Source: JBFEYJ01 sp041563315
Lineage (GTDB): Bacteria > Pseudomonadota > Gammaproteobacteria > Thiohalomonadales > Thiohalomonadaceae
Direction: 5' to 3'
Assembly: GCA_041563315.1 (NCBI GenBank)
Contig: JBFFNE010000003.1
Coordinates: forward strand, 10,800-74,799
Length of the DNA stretch: 64,000 nt
Position numbers and translations under genes: made by a program
In this document: positions 27,445-35,474 of the stretch, one piece after another
Numbering within the stretch: the stretch's first letter is position 1
How the letters are laid out: each line of letters starts with the position of its first letter
The notes under the pieces: generated by a model
What the model was told of the DNA's origin: nothing
The model's input: the letters and a program-made list of their open reading frames with translations, nothing else
The model's database searches: none

Positions 27445-27825
27445 ATGTCTACTCCCGTACTTTTTTCACTCATCGAATCCCCCCACCACCCGAACCTCTC
27501 GGCCCTGTTTGCGCGCCTCGGTTTCGAAGAGGTGCAGTTGACCTCCACCCGTAAGGCGGTAAGTCAGCTGAAAAAACAGGTGCCGGATGTGGTGGTGGCC
27601 GATTTTGTCTACGGTTACAGCAACAATTACAGTGGAGTTCACATCAGCAATCTGGATGTATTCTTGATGAGCATGCCGAAATTTTCGCCTCAGGCCAGTG
27701 TCATCGTGCTGGCCGCTCCGGTTGAGATGGAGTATGCGCAAAAAATGCAGGATATTTTTCCCATAAAGGCAATTCTGCCATTTACGGTTGCCGAACAGGA
27801 ACTGGAGTCCTTGCTGTCGAGCTAA
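27445..27825 (+). CDS. Conserved-looking hypothetical protein, 126 residues
   Basis: A soluble alpha/beta protein starting FSLIESPHHPNLSALFARLGF and containing KKQVPDVVVADFVYGYSNNY and SPQASVIVLAAPVEMEYAQ, a strand-helix order loosely like a response-regulator receiver but without the full acid pocket. It starts ten bases after the hydrolase stump. No function is assigned. Confidence 0.65.
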   Translation: MSTPVLFSLIESPHHPNLSALFARLGFEEVQLTSTRKAVSQLKKQVPDVVVADFVYGYSNNYSGVHISNLDVFLMSMPKFSPQASVIVLAAPVEMEYAQKMQDIFPIKAILPFTVAEQELESLLSS

Positions 27826-27889
27826 TAAAGCAGAGGAATGCGGCTGTGGTTTTCACTCACCAAATAATACAGGCAAGAGAACGTATGTA

Positions 27890-28597
27890 ATGGGTGTCCA
27901 GAACATCCGGGAACGGCTCAATCAACTGGCTGACCCGCAGCAAGCCGTAAACTTGCAGCGTTTTTTTAAAACCGGTTCCGGTGATTACGGTGAAGGGGAC
28001 CGGTTCCTTGGTCTGCGGGTACCGCAGATACGCAAGCTGGTAAAGGATTTTGCCACGATGCAGCTCAAGGATATCCAGCGGTTGCTGCGTTCCGAGTTTC
28101 ATGAGGAGCGCCTGCTGGCCCTGTTACTCATGGTGCAGCGCTTTCAGCACGGTGATACGCAAGAAAGGGAGAGCCTGTACCGCCGTTACCTCGCCTCGAC
28201 CCGCTATATCAACAACTGGGATCTGGTCGATGCCTCGGCGGAACACATCGTCGGCGCCTGGCTATTTGATAAGTCCCGGGAGCCCCTCTATAGCTTGGCC
28301 CGCTCTGCCTTTCTGTGGGAGCGGCGTATCGCCATCATCGCGACCTTTCATTTCATCAAACAGGGAGAGTTTGGCGAATCCCTGCAGCTTGCAGAGCATC
28401 TGCTGCAGGACAGCCATGACCTGATCCACAAGGCGGTGGGCTGGATGTTGCGTGAGGTGGGAAAGCGTGACCGGGATGCGGAGGAGGCTTTTCTGCGCAA
28501 GCACTATCGGCAAATGCCACGCACCATGTTGCGCTATGCCATAGAGCGCTTTCCTGAGAACCTGCGCCAGGCCTACCTCAAGGGGAGAATCGATTAA
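27890..28597 (+). CDS. DNA alkylation repair enzyme, AlkD-like HEAT protein
   Basis: A 235-residue all-helical protein of the AlkC/AlkD glycosylase family, which removes bulky or cationic alkyl-purines. Visible are LGLRVPQIRKLVKDF, FHEERLLALLLMVQRF, the family signature NNWDLVDASAEHIVGAWL, and WERRIAIIATFHFIK. The start at 27890 matches the family; a longer frame from 27788 overlaps the previous gene and is unlikely. Confidence 0.88.
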   Translation: MGVQNIRERLNQLADPQQAVNLQRFFKTGSGDYGEGDRFLGLRVPQIRKLVKDFATMQLKDIQRLLRSEFHEERLLALLLMVQRFQHGDTQERESLYRRYLASTRYINNWDLVDASAEHIVGAWLFDKSREPLYSLARSAFLWERRIAIIATFHFIKQGEFGESLQLAEHLLQDSHDLIHKAVGWMLREVGKRDRDAEEAFLRKHYRQMPRTMLRYAIERFPENLRQAYLKGRID

Positions 28598-28599
28598 TG

Positions 28600-28965
28600 C
28601 TACAACGACACCAGCTCGGTGTCCTCGTGGGAGTAGGGCGGTGTGCAGCAGCAGAGGATCTTCAGAGGCTCCTTTCCGTAGTTCTCTACCGCGTGCGGCA
28701 TACCTGGAGGAATGGCGATGGTATCGCCGGGACGGATCTCAAACTTTTTTTCGCCCAGCTGCATCACTCCGTGCCCTGAGGTGATGTGGTAGATTTCTTC
28801 GCTGCTGTGATGCCGATGCAGTATGCTCTGTTTTCCTGCCGGCACGATGGCTTCAGCCAGACTCTGGTTCTGGTTGCCGTGAATGGATGGGTGAAGGAGT
28901 TCCCTGATCTCCGAACCGTCTTTAGTGATGTAGGGAGATATTTCCTGGTAACGGCTTTTTATCAT
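28600..28965 (-). CDS. Cupin-domain protein
   Basis: A 121-residue single cupin barrel. Metal-binding residues are visible in HRHHSSEEIYHITSGHG and in the second motif GDTIAIPPGMPHAVEN. Cupins of this size are often mannose-6-phosphate isomerase-like or small dioxygenase-like; the substrate cannot be told. It converges on the AlkD-like gene with only two bases between stops. Confidence 0.82.
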   Translation of the reverse strand: MIKSRYQEISPYITKDGSEIRELLHPSIHGNQNQSLAEAIVPAGKQSILHRHHSSEEIYHITSGHGVMQLGEKKFEIRPGDTIAIPPGMPHAVENYGKEPLKILCCCTPPYSHEDTELVSL

Positions 28966-29241
28966 TATGGCCTCGCTGGCTAAGTGGGGCAGCTTAGCGT
29001 GAAATAATGGCGATTGGCAATGTATTGCCAGGTCAGAACAAATTTTTCCGCTAATCCCACTGCTTGATAAGGGTATGGGAGAAATCTGCAGTACTTGCAG
29101 GCACCGCTCTGTTGCTTGATGAGTGCTTTCTTTGCCTTGACCTCTCAGGGGTCGCTATTGTTGTGCCGGAGATTTTATAATTGTCGCAGACTTCGAGACA
29201 ATGCTGGTCTATATACAAGGCCCTCAAGGTAAAGGATATCC

Positions 29242-29727
29242 ATGGCAACAGAGATTGAACGAAAATTCCTGGTCACTTCCGATGCCTGGTACAAGGTGGC
29301 CGATGAAGGCACCTTTTTTCGTCAAGGCTACCTTATCGGTGCAGAGAAGGCCTCAGTGCGGGTGCGTATCGAGGGACGCAAGGCCAACCTCAATATCAAG
29401 AGCGCAACCTTGGGTGTGCGGCGACAGGAGTTTGAGTACGACATTCCCCTAACGGAGGCGGAAGAGATGCTCGATACCCTGTGCGAGCAACCGCAGATCG
29501 AGAAGATTCGCTATCACGTGCCGGTGGGAGCGCATATTTGGGAGGTGGATGTCTTTGCTGGTGACAATGAGGGGCTTATCGTGGCAGAGATCGAACTGAC
29601 TGATGAGAATGAGCCCTTCGAACGACCAGCCTGGATCGGCAAAGAGGTCTCGGACGATACCCGTTATTACAATGTCTGTCTCACTCGATATCCCTATAAA
29701 GACTGGAACCATGGGCAAGATGATTAA
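29242..29727 (+). CDS. CYTH domain (triphosphate tunnel) protein
   Basis: A 161-residue CYTH protein with the defining N-terminal EIERKFLV (ExExK), then FFRQGYL, VRVRIEG, LNIKSA, and WEVDVFAGDNEGLIVAEIELTDE. The family hydrolyses triphosphates such as inorganic tripolyphosphate in a metal-dependent tunnel. It overlaps the L,D-transpeptidase gene by 17 bases. The upstream gap contains a TGGCAAT/ATTGCCA palindrome near 29012-29029. Confidence 0.9.
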   Translation: MATEIERKFLVTSDAWYKVADEGTFFRQGYLIGAEKASVRVRIEGRKANLNIKSATLGVRRQEFEYDIPLTEAEEMLDTLCEQPQIEKIRYHVPVGAHIWEVDVFAGDNEGLIVAEIELTDENEPFERPAWIGKEVSDDTRYYNVCLTRYPYKDWNHGQDD

Positions 29728-30193
29728 GATTAATCTCGGCCGCCAGCGACTTCAGTTGCTCGTTGATGAGCATGTGGTGATGGACGTCGCCGTCTCAACC
29801 GCTGCCAATGGACCGGGGGAGGCGAATAATAGCGGCTGCACACCGCGGGGATGGCATATTGTACGGGCGATGATTGGGGCAGGTTGTATGGAAAATACCG
29901 TGTTCTGTGGGCGGCGTCCGACGGGCGAGCTCTACTCGCCGGCATTGCGCCTTGCCGAGCCGGGGCGCGACTGGATCTTGACTCGTATCCTCTGGTTAAG
30001 CGGACTGGAGCCCGGCCGCAACCGCTTTGGCAAGGTAGATACGATGCGTCGCTATATATACATTCACGGCACGCCTGACGAGGAGCCGATGGGCGTGGCC
30101 CTATCACACGGCTGTGTCCGCATGCGTAATCGCGATATCATTAAGCTTTTCGAGCAGGTGGAGATCGGTACACGCGTATTGATTGAGGGGTGA
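29711..30193 (+). CDS. L,D-transpeptidase (YkuD family)
   Basis: A 160-residue YkuD-domain protein. The catalytic motif is SHGCVRMRN, preceded by YIYIHGTPDE. L,D-transpeptidases cross-link peptidoglycan or attach proteins to it, normally in the periplasm. No signal peptide is visible from the ATG at 29711 (MGKMIKINLGRQRLQLLV), so a leader could be missing or the protein exported otherwise. It is the second gene of a CYTH-YkuD pair, before nagZ. Confidence 0.85.
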   Translation: MGKMIKINLGRQRLQLLVDEHVVMDVAVSTAANGPGEANNSGCTPRGWHIVRAMIGAGCMENTVFCGRRPTGELYSPALRLAEPGRDWILTRILWLSGLEPGRNRFGKVDTMRRYIYIHGTPDEEPMGVALSHGCVRMRNRDIIKLFEQVEIGTRVLIEG

Positions 30194-30254
30194 AGCGTTT
30201 AGCCGCTACCTCCACGCCGTTTGCTCGACAACCCTACCGATAAGGAATCGATGA

Positions 30255-31301
30255 ATGTCTTTAGGTCCGGTGATGCTGGATCTTCTGGGGACTACCCTGG
30301 ATGAGCAGGAACGGGAGATGCTTCAACACCCGCTTGTGGGAGGGGTGATCCTGTTTACGCGCAACTATGAAAACCCTGCACAGCTGAGTGAGCTGATCGC
30401 CGAGGTCCACGCCTTGCGCAGTCCGTCTTTGCTTATCGCCGTCGATCATGAGGGGGGGAGGGTGCAACGTTTTCGGCAGGGTTTTACCCGTCTGCCGGCG
30501 ATGCGCCGTTTTGGTGAGATTCACGGGCGGGACAAGCGCCGTGCCCGCCAGCTGGCGGAACTGGCCGGTTGGGTGATGGCCTCGGAGCTGCGAGCCGTAG
30601 GTGTCGATTTCAGCTTCGCGCCGGTGCTGGACCTGGACTACGGCGCCAGCACGGTTATTGGCGACCGCTCCTTCCATCGCCAGCCCCAGGTGGTGGCGGA
30701 GCTGGCCAACGCCCTGATGCAGGGGATGCACAGGGCGGGGATGGCCGCTACCGGCAAGCATTTTCCCGGACACGGTGCGGTACAGGCCGACTCTCACGAG
30801 GCGATCCCGGTCGACAGCCGTCGTTACGAGGATATTGCCGCTGAGGATATGAAGCCTTATGAGTTGATGATTAGCAACGGGATGGCCGCGGTGATGCCAG
30901 CCCATGTGATCTACGCCAACGTCGATCCGCAACCGGCCGGCTTTTCGCCATTCTGGCTCAAGGAGGTCCTGCGTCGTCGAATGAATTTTCAGGGCGTGAT
31001 TTTCAGTGATGATCTCAATATGGAAGGGGCTAGCGTTGCCGGTGATTATGTCTCACGAGCCAAAGCAGCGCTGGCGGCAGGATGTGACGTCGCCTTGATT
31101 TGCAATAACCGCGAGGGGGCGATGCAAATCCTGCACGGACTTGAACTGGAGCCCAATCCGGTTTTGCACACCCGGTTGGCGAGGCTGCATGGGCGTCATC
31201 CGCTGACACTCGATGCCTTGCACAGTGCTCCGGCCTGGCGTCAGGCGGTAAGTGCGATGCGCGAGCTGGAAGAGAATCCGACCCTCGCTATGGAAATCTG
31301 A
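30255..31301 (+). CDS. nagZ: Beta-N-acetylhexosaminidase NagZ
   Basis: Cytoplasmic family 3 glycosidase that removes GlcNAc from anhydromuropeptides in peptidoglycan recycling. The 348-residue protein has GVILFTRNYENP, AVDHEGGRVQRF, the signature KHFPGHGAVQADSH and the nucleophile aspartate in IFSDDLNMEGA. AAGGAA seven bases before the ATG supports the start. In gammaproteobacteria nagZ is often clustered with hpt and a methylthioinosine phosphorylase gene, as found here apart from the intervening mscS. Confidence 0.95.
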   Translation: MSLGPVMLDLLGTTLDEQEREMLQHPLVGGVILFTRNYENPAQLSELIAEVHALRSPSLLIAVDHEGGRVQRFRQGFTRLPAMRRFGEIHGRDKRRARQLAELAGWVMASELRAVGVDFSFAPVLDLDYGASTVIGDRSFHRQPQVVAELANALMQGMHRAGMAATGKHFPGHGAVQADSHEAIPVDSRRYEDIAAEDMKPYELMISNGMAAVMPAHVIYANVDPQPAGFSPFWLKEVLRRRMNFQGVIFSDDLNMEGASVAGDYVSRAKAALAAGCDVALICNNREGAMQILHGLELEPNPVLHTRLARLHGRHPLTLDALHSAPAWRQAVSAMRELEENPTLAMEI

Positions 31302-31315
31302 TTTGGAGACAGTTG

Positions 31316-32437
31316 ATGGAATTTGAGCAGTTGTTGAACGATATCAGTCAGGGTGACGGGACTACACTGTTGGTGATCCAGATTTTCGTGGTGGTGTTTT
31401 CCGCGCTAATGCTGGACTTTTTGCAGAAACGACTCCTTAATCGCCTCTCCTCTCGGATCGAGAGCAGCAAATCCCTGTGGGATGACGCCCTGTTCAATGC
31501 CTTGCGCCGGCCGCTGAGCCTGCTGATTTGGGTGCTCGGTATCAGCTTTGCGGCCGATATTGTCGGCAGACAGACCGAAACCGCAATTTTCTCAGCTGTT
31601 ACGCCGATACGCGATGTCGGCGTCATCGCCATTATTGCCTGGTTTCTTTTCCGCCTTATCAGCGAGGTGGAAAACACTATCGTCGATGCCAAGGCACACG
31701 AAGGTAAAGTCGTTGATCGCACCACGGTTGACGCCATCGGTAAATTGGTGCGCCTGTCAGTGATCATCACCGCTTCGTTGGTAGCGCTACAGACCCTGGG
31801 TATCAGTGTCTCGGGGATTCTGGCATTTGGCGGTGTCGGCGGTCTCGCCATCGGTTTTGCCGCCAAGGATCTGCTGGCCAATTTTTTCGGTGGCCTGATG
31901 ATCTATCTTGACCGTCCTTTTGCCGTTGGCGACTGGATCCGCTCGCCGGATCGCAGCATTGAGGGAACCGTTGAGCGTATTGGCTGGCGACTGACGGTGA
32001 TCCGCACCTTCGATAAACGTCCCCTCTACGTCCCCAATGCCACCTTTACCAGTATCGCCGTAGAGAACCCGTCGCGTATGAGCCATCGGCGCATCTACGA
32101 GACCGTGGGGATTCGTTATGATGACGCACTGAAGATGACTCCCATTATCGAGAAGGTGAAGGTCATGTTGATCGGTCACTCTGAAATCGACGAGAGCCAG
32201 ACCCTGATCGTCAACTTCAACAGCTTTGCCCCCTCGTCGCTGGACTTTTTCATCTACACCTTCACCCATACGACCAACTGGGTGAAGTTTCATGAGGTCA
32301 AGCAGGATGTCTTGTTGAAGGTGGTGGAGATCATCGAGTCTGAGGGTGCTGAAATTGCCTTTCCCACCTCAACGATTCACTTGGCAGGGCAGTCCGGACC
32401 GGAGCTTCCTCTGCAGGCTTCCGCAGCATCCCGTTAA
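31316..32437 (+). CDS. Small-conductance mechanosensitive channel, MscS family
   Basis: A 373-residue membrane protein with several N-terminal transmembrane helices, the pore-lining helix region ISVSGILAFGGVGGLAIGFAAKDLLANFFGG (Gly/Ala pattern), then the beta domain FAVGDWIRSPDRSIEGTVERIGWR and RPLYVPNATF. It acts as an osmotic release valve. GGAG nine bases before the ATG at 31316 supports that start over the TTG at 31313. Confidence 0.93.
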   Translation: MEFEQLLNDISQGDGTTLLVIQIFVVVFSALMLDFLQKRLLNRLSSRIESSKSLWDDALFNALRRPLSLLIWVLGISFAADIVGRQTETAIFSAVTPIRDVGVIAIIAWFLFRLISEVENTIVDAKAHEGKVVDRTTVDAIGKLVRLSVIITASLVALQTLGISVSGILAFGGVGGLAIGFAAKDLLANFFGGLMIYLDRPFAVGDWIRSPDRSIEGTVERIGWRLTVIRTFDKRPLYVPNATFTSIAVENPSRMSHRRIYETVGIRYDDALKMTPIIEKVKVMLIGHSEIDESQTLIVNFNSFAPSSLDFFIYTFTHTTNWVKFHEVKQDVLLKVVEIIESEGAEIAFPTSTIHLAGQSGPELPLQASAASR

Positions 32438-32456
32438 TAACAAGAGCGAACAGAGA

Positions 32457-33008
32457 ATGAGTGTAAGCCCGCAACAGGCACAATGTGTCTATGAGGAGGC
32501 CGATTGCCTGTTTACCCGTGAACAGGTCGAAGCTGCGCTCCTCAGGATGGCCGAAGAAATTAGCGCCGAGCTGGCCGGCAAAAATCCGCTGGTGCTGGCG
32601 GTGATGAGTGGAGCCATGATCCCGGCGGGAATTTTGCTAAGTCACCTGGATTTTCCGCTGCAAATTGATTACATACACGCCAGCCGTTACCGCGGCAAAA
32701 CTGCCGGGGGGGAACTTCAATGGCGCGTGCCACCACGCTTTGAATTAAAGGATAGGGCGGTGCTGGTGGTGGACGATATTCTTGACGAGGGTCTAACCTT
32801 GCAAGCAATCCTCGAATCCTGCCTTGAGGCCGGTGCCAGTGAAGTGCACAGTGCGGTACTGGTGAAGAAACTCCATGAGCGCAACGTCGGTATCGAAGCC
32901 GATTATGTCGGGCTTGAAGTGGAAGACCGTTACGTCTTCGGCTACGGCATGGACTACCAGGAGTACCTGCGCAACGCGCCGGGCATATTTGCCGTCAAAG
33001 GCAGTTAA
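32457..33008 (+). CDS. hpt: Hypoxanthine-guanine phosphoribosyltransferase
   Basis: Purine salvage enzyme using PRPP. The 183-residue protein has LVLAVMSGAMIPAGILLSHLDF and the PRPP-binding motif VLVVDDILDEGLTLQAI. It lies between mscS and a methylthioinosine phosphorylase, whose product hypoxanthine is its likely substrate, so together they would recycle the base from methylthioadenosine salvage. The longer frame from 32346 overlaps mscS and is unlikely. Confidence 0.88.
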   Translation: MSVSPQQAQCVYEEADCLFTREQVEAALLRMAEEISAELAGKNPLVLAVMSGAMIPAGILLSHLDFPLQIDYIHASRYRGKTAGGELQWRVPPRFELKDRAVLVVDDILDEGLTLQAILESCLEAGASEVHSAVLVKKLHERNVGIEADYVGLEVEDRYVFGYGMDYQEYLRNAPGIFAVKGS

Positions 33009-33015
33009 GTGAAAA

Positions 33016-33197
33016 GAATTCAACGCAAAGGACGCAAAGAAAGTCAGGGATTATAGATCAATGCTCCTAACCCGTATTTGTAGGGAACGACTGTATCGTG
33101 GGAGCCCAGTCCCCTGGCGAATTATTCGCCGAGAGGACTCGGCTCCTACAGCTTTTTCATACCTTTGCGCTTCTTTGCGTTAAAAATGTTTTGAATT
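33016..33197. repeat. Nested inverted-repeat element (MITE-like)
   Basis: The outer ends AATTCAACGCAAAGGACGCAAAG (33017-33039) and CTTTGCGCTTCTTTGCGTT followed by TTTTGAATT (33163-33197) are inverted. Inside lies a second palindrome: GGGAGCC-AGTCC (from 33100) with GGACT-GGCTCC (to 33147), bordered by TGTAGG and CCTACA. The ACGCAAAGG motif is a common dispersed repeat in proteobacteria. Confidence 0.65.
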
Positions 33198-33216
33198 TTT
33201 TTGAGGAATTTTGACT

Positions 33217-33966
33217 ATGGCAAAACTGGCCATTATCGGCGGTACGGGACTGACCTCGCTCAAGGGGCTGGAGATCACGCGTCGTGAGGTGATGCATACA
33301 CCCTATGGCGAGCCTTCGGCACCACTGATGTTCGGGGAGATGGCGGGCAATGAAGTGTTGTTTCTGCCGCGCCACGGGGCCGGGCATACCATTCCACCGC
33401 ATAAAATCAATTACCGTGCCAATATCTGGGCGCTGAAGGAGAGCGAGGTGGAGCAGGTGATCGCGGTGAATGCGGTCGGTGGTATTCGTGCAGATATGAC
33501 TCCTGGACGCCTGGTGGTGCCGGATCAAATCGTCGATTATACCTGGTCACGTATCAATACCTATTTTGAAGAGGGATTGAGTCAGGTTGTCCATATCGAT
33601 TTTACTGATCCTTATTGTGAAATGTTGCGACAGATGCTGCTTACCTGTGCCAGTGAGGTAGGGCTTAATGTGATTGGCGAGGGGACCTATGCGGCAACCC
33701 AGGGACCGAGGCTGGAAACGACTGCAGAAATCAATCGACTCGAACGTGACGGCTGTGACTTGGTTGGAATGACCGGTATGCCGGAAGCAGCATTGGCTCG
33801 TGAACTGGGGTTGTGTTACAGCTGTCTCGCTGTGGTCGCCAACATGGGAGCAGGTCGGGGGGATGGAGAGATCACCATGGAGATCATCGAGTACCACCTG
33901 AACAATGGTATGGCCGATGTGAGACGTCTGCTTGAACATATTGTCCCACGGCTGAGCCAGTGCTGA
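33217..33966 (+). CDS. Probable S-methyl-5'-thioinosine phosphorylase (MTAP family)
   Basis: Phosphorolyses methylthioinosine (or methylthioadenosine) to methylthioribose-1-phosphate and a free base. The 249-residue trimeric-PNP-like protein has IIGGTGLTSLKGLE, PYGEPSAPLM, FLPRHGAGHTIPPHKINYRANIWAL, VNAVGGI, TYAATQGPRLETTAEI and VGMTGMPEAALARELG. The overall form resembles Pseudomonas methylthioinosine phosphorylase, and the location beside hpt and nagZ agrees. GAGGA about nine bases before the ATG sets the start. Confidence 0.88.
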   Translation: MAKLAIIGGTGLTSLKGLEITRREVMHTPYGEPSAPLMFGEMAGNEVLFLPRHGAGHTIPPHKINYRANIWALKESEVEQVIAVNAVGGIRADMTPGRLVVPDQIVDYTWSRINTYFEEGLSQVVHIDFTDPYCEMLRQMLLTCASEVGLNVIGEGTYAATQGPRLETTAEINRLERDGCDLVGMTGMPEAALARELGLCYSCLAVVANMGAGRGDGEITMEIIEYHLNNGMADVRRLLEHIVPRLSQC

Positions 33967-34111
33967 GAGCGTAAACCGGAACCAACAGTCGAATAACCTG
34001 TGCTACCGTCCGCCTTCCGGTTTGAACTAGAATTTGTTGCTGCCGGGACGGCTTCCCCCTAAACATTCCCTGAATCAGTACAACACCCGCTCCCGCACAG
34101 TGCGATGAGAC

Positions 34112-34783
34112 TTAGTTTTCCTCGTAGGGTGTGACCAGGATGGCCATGCCGAAGAGCGGATGATCGAGGTAATGCAGTTCACGACTGCGCATGCGTCGGG
34201 ATTGTTTCAGGTGATAGGCCTGATAACGCGGTTGAAGCGAGAGGACGGAGGGATCATCGGAGGGGTAGTAAAGAGATATCTCATCTTGTTGCGTTGCAGA
34301 GTCGGACTGCGCCTCGCGATAGATCAGGTCAGTATTGATATGCAGATAGCGTGACAGTACCAGCTTGAGTGTGCCGCTCAATCGGTCGGAGTCTTCCTCA
34401 TCGACACGTACGGCCACGGCCTGGTCTTCGGCCAGACCTGGCTGCCTCCAGCCCAGATGAAGCAGCAACTCCATGTCCGCCGCGGACTTGATGCGCTCGG
34501 CTTCGGTGCTCAGTTGCAGTGAATCCGGAGCGAGCCGTGTAAACGCGACAGGTGTGTTACCACCGGATTGCGCCGGAAGGAGGGTCTGTGTCACCTCCGT
34601 TTGCGGCAGCTCATAGTCGACAGGCCACAGCTCGGAGCTGCGGTATTGTTCGCTGTTATGGCTGAAGATGATGACTTCAACATCATACCAGCGGGTTTCG
34701 GCAGCAATGGTAACTTGCGGCATGCCGGCCGATAGCACAGCCAAGCCAAGGAGTAGGGATGTGAATAGAGTTTTCATGCGCAT
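34112..34783 (-). CDS. CsiV-like envelope protein
   Basis: A roughly 223-residue exported protein of the CsiV family, which binds peptidoglycan and, in Shewanella, affects CRP-related behaviour. A signal peptide (KTLFTSLLLGLAVLSAGMP) precedes WYDVEVIIFSHNS, and the C-terminal signature YHLKQSRRMRSRELHYLDHPLFGM is clear. ATGs at 34777, 34783 and 34807 are all possible starts and none has a good ribosome-binding site. It follows the NarL-like regulator closely and may be co-transcribed with it. Confidence 0.78.
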   Translation of the reverse strand: MRMKTLFTSLLLGLAVLSAGMPQVTIAAETRWYDVEVIIFSHNSEQYRSSELWPVDYELPQTEVTQTLLPAQSGGNTPVAFTRLAPDSLQLSTEAERIKSAADMELLLHLGWRQPGLAEDQAVAVRVDEEDSDRLSGTLKLVLSRYLHINTDLIYREAQSDSATQQDEISLYYPSDDPSVLSLQPRYQAYHLKQSRRMRSRELHYLDHPLFGMAILVTPYEEN

Positions 34784-34810
34784 GCGGACAAATAATTCAG
34801 ACAACACAGC

Positions 34811-35461
34811 TTAATCCTTTTGACAGAAATTTTGTTCGACCGCCATCACGGCGGCCTCAACTCGTGAATGCACGTCAAGTTTACGCAGTATGGCTTTGAC
34901 GTGGAGTTTAACCGTTCCATCAGAGATGCCGAGATTTCGGGCAATGACTTTGTTGCTTTGTCCCTCGGCCAGCAGACAGAGGATCTCCAGCTCGCGCGGG
35001 GTCAATTCGGCGAAAGGTGAGATTGGCTCCTTCTCGTCATCTGCCGCCTCACCCTGAACTACGCGGGCCAGTACCGTCGCCAGTTCCGGAGCCACAATGG
35101 TTTTGCCAGCGACAATCTCGCGCAATGCCGCCACCAGTTCGCTGGGCTCCATATCCTTTAGCAGGTAGCCTGAGGCGCCGTTTCGCAGGCATTCCACCAA
35201 GTCCTGCTCCTCATTGCTGGTGGTCAGCATTACGATGGGATTGCGAAATCCCACTGCACGCAATCCAGAGAGCACTTCCAGTCCGCTCATCTCCGGCATG
35301 CGCATATCCAGTAATACCACCTCCGGGTGCAATTCGCGCGCCATGAGAAAGCCTTCACGACCATTGCCGGCTGTGGCAATAACCTCGATACCGTGGCGTT
35401 CGAGCAGGGTTTCGAGTCCGCTGCGAAACAGGGTGTGATCATCGACCAGGAGTACGCGCAT
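34811..35461 (-). CDS. NarL/FixJ-type response regulator
   Basis: A 216-residue two-component regulator. The receiver domain has the phospho-acceptor aspartate in VVLLDMRMPEMSG and a KD near GYLLKDMEPSEL. A LuxR-type helix-turn-helix follows with LTPRELEILCLLAEGQSNKVIARNLGIS (about residues 150-210). It lies 13 bases after the stop of the NarX-like kinase gene, which is surely its partner. Adjacent to the dsr cluster, it could govern sulfur or electron-acceptor genes; that is inference. Confidence 0.92.
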   Translation of the reverse strand: MRVLLVDDHTLFRSGLETLLERHGIEVIATAGNGREGFLMARELHPEVVLLDMRMPEMSGLEVLSGLRAVGFRNPIVMLTTSNEEQDLVECLRNGASGYLLKDMEPSELVAALREIVAGKTIVAPELATVLARVVQGEAADDEKEPISPFAELTPRELEILCLLAEGQSNKVIARNLGISDGTVKLHVKAILRKLDVHSRVEAAVMAVEQNFCQKD

Positions 35462-35474
35462 AAGTGTGTATAAT

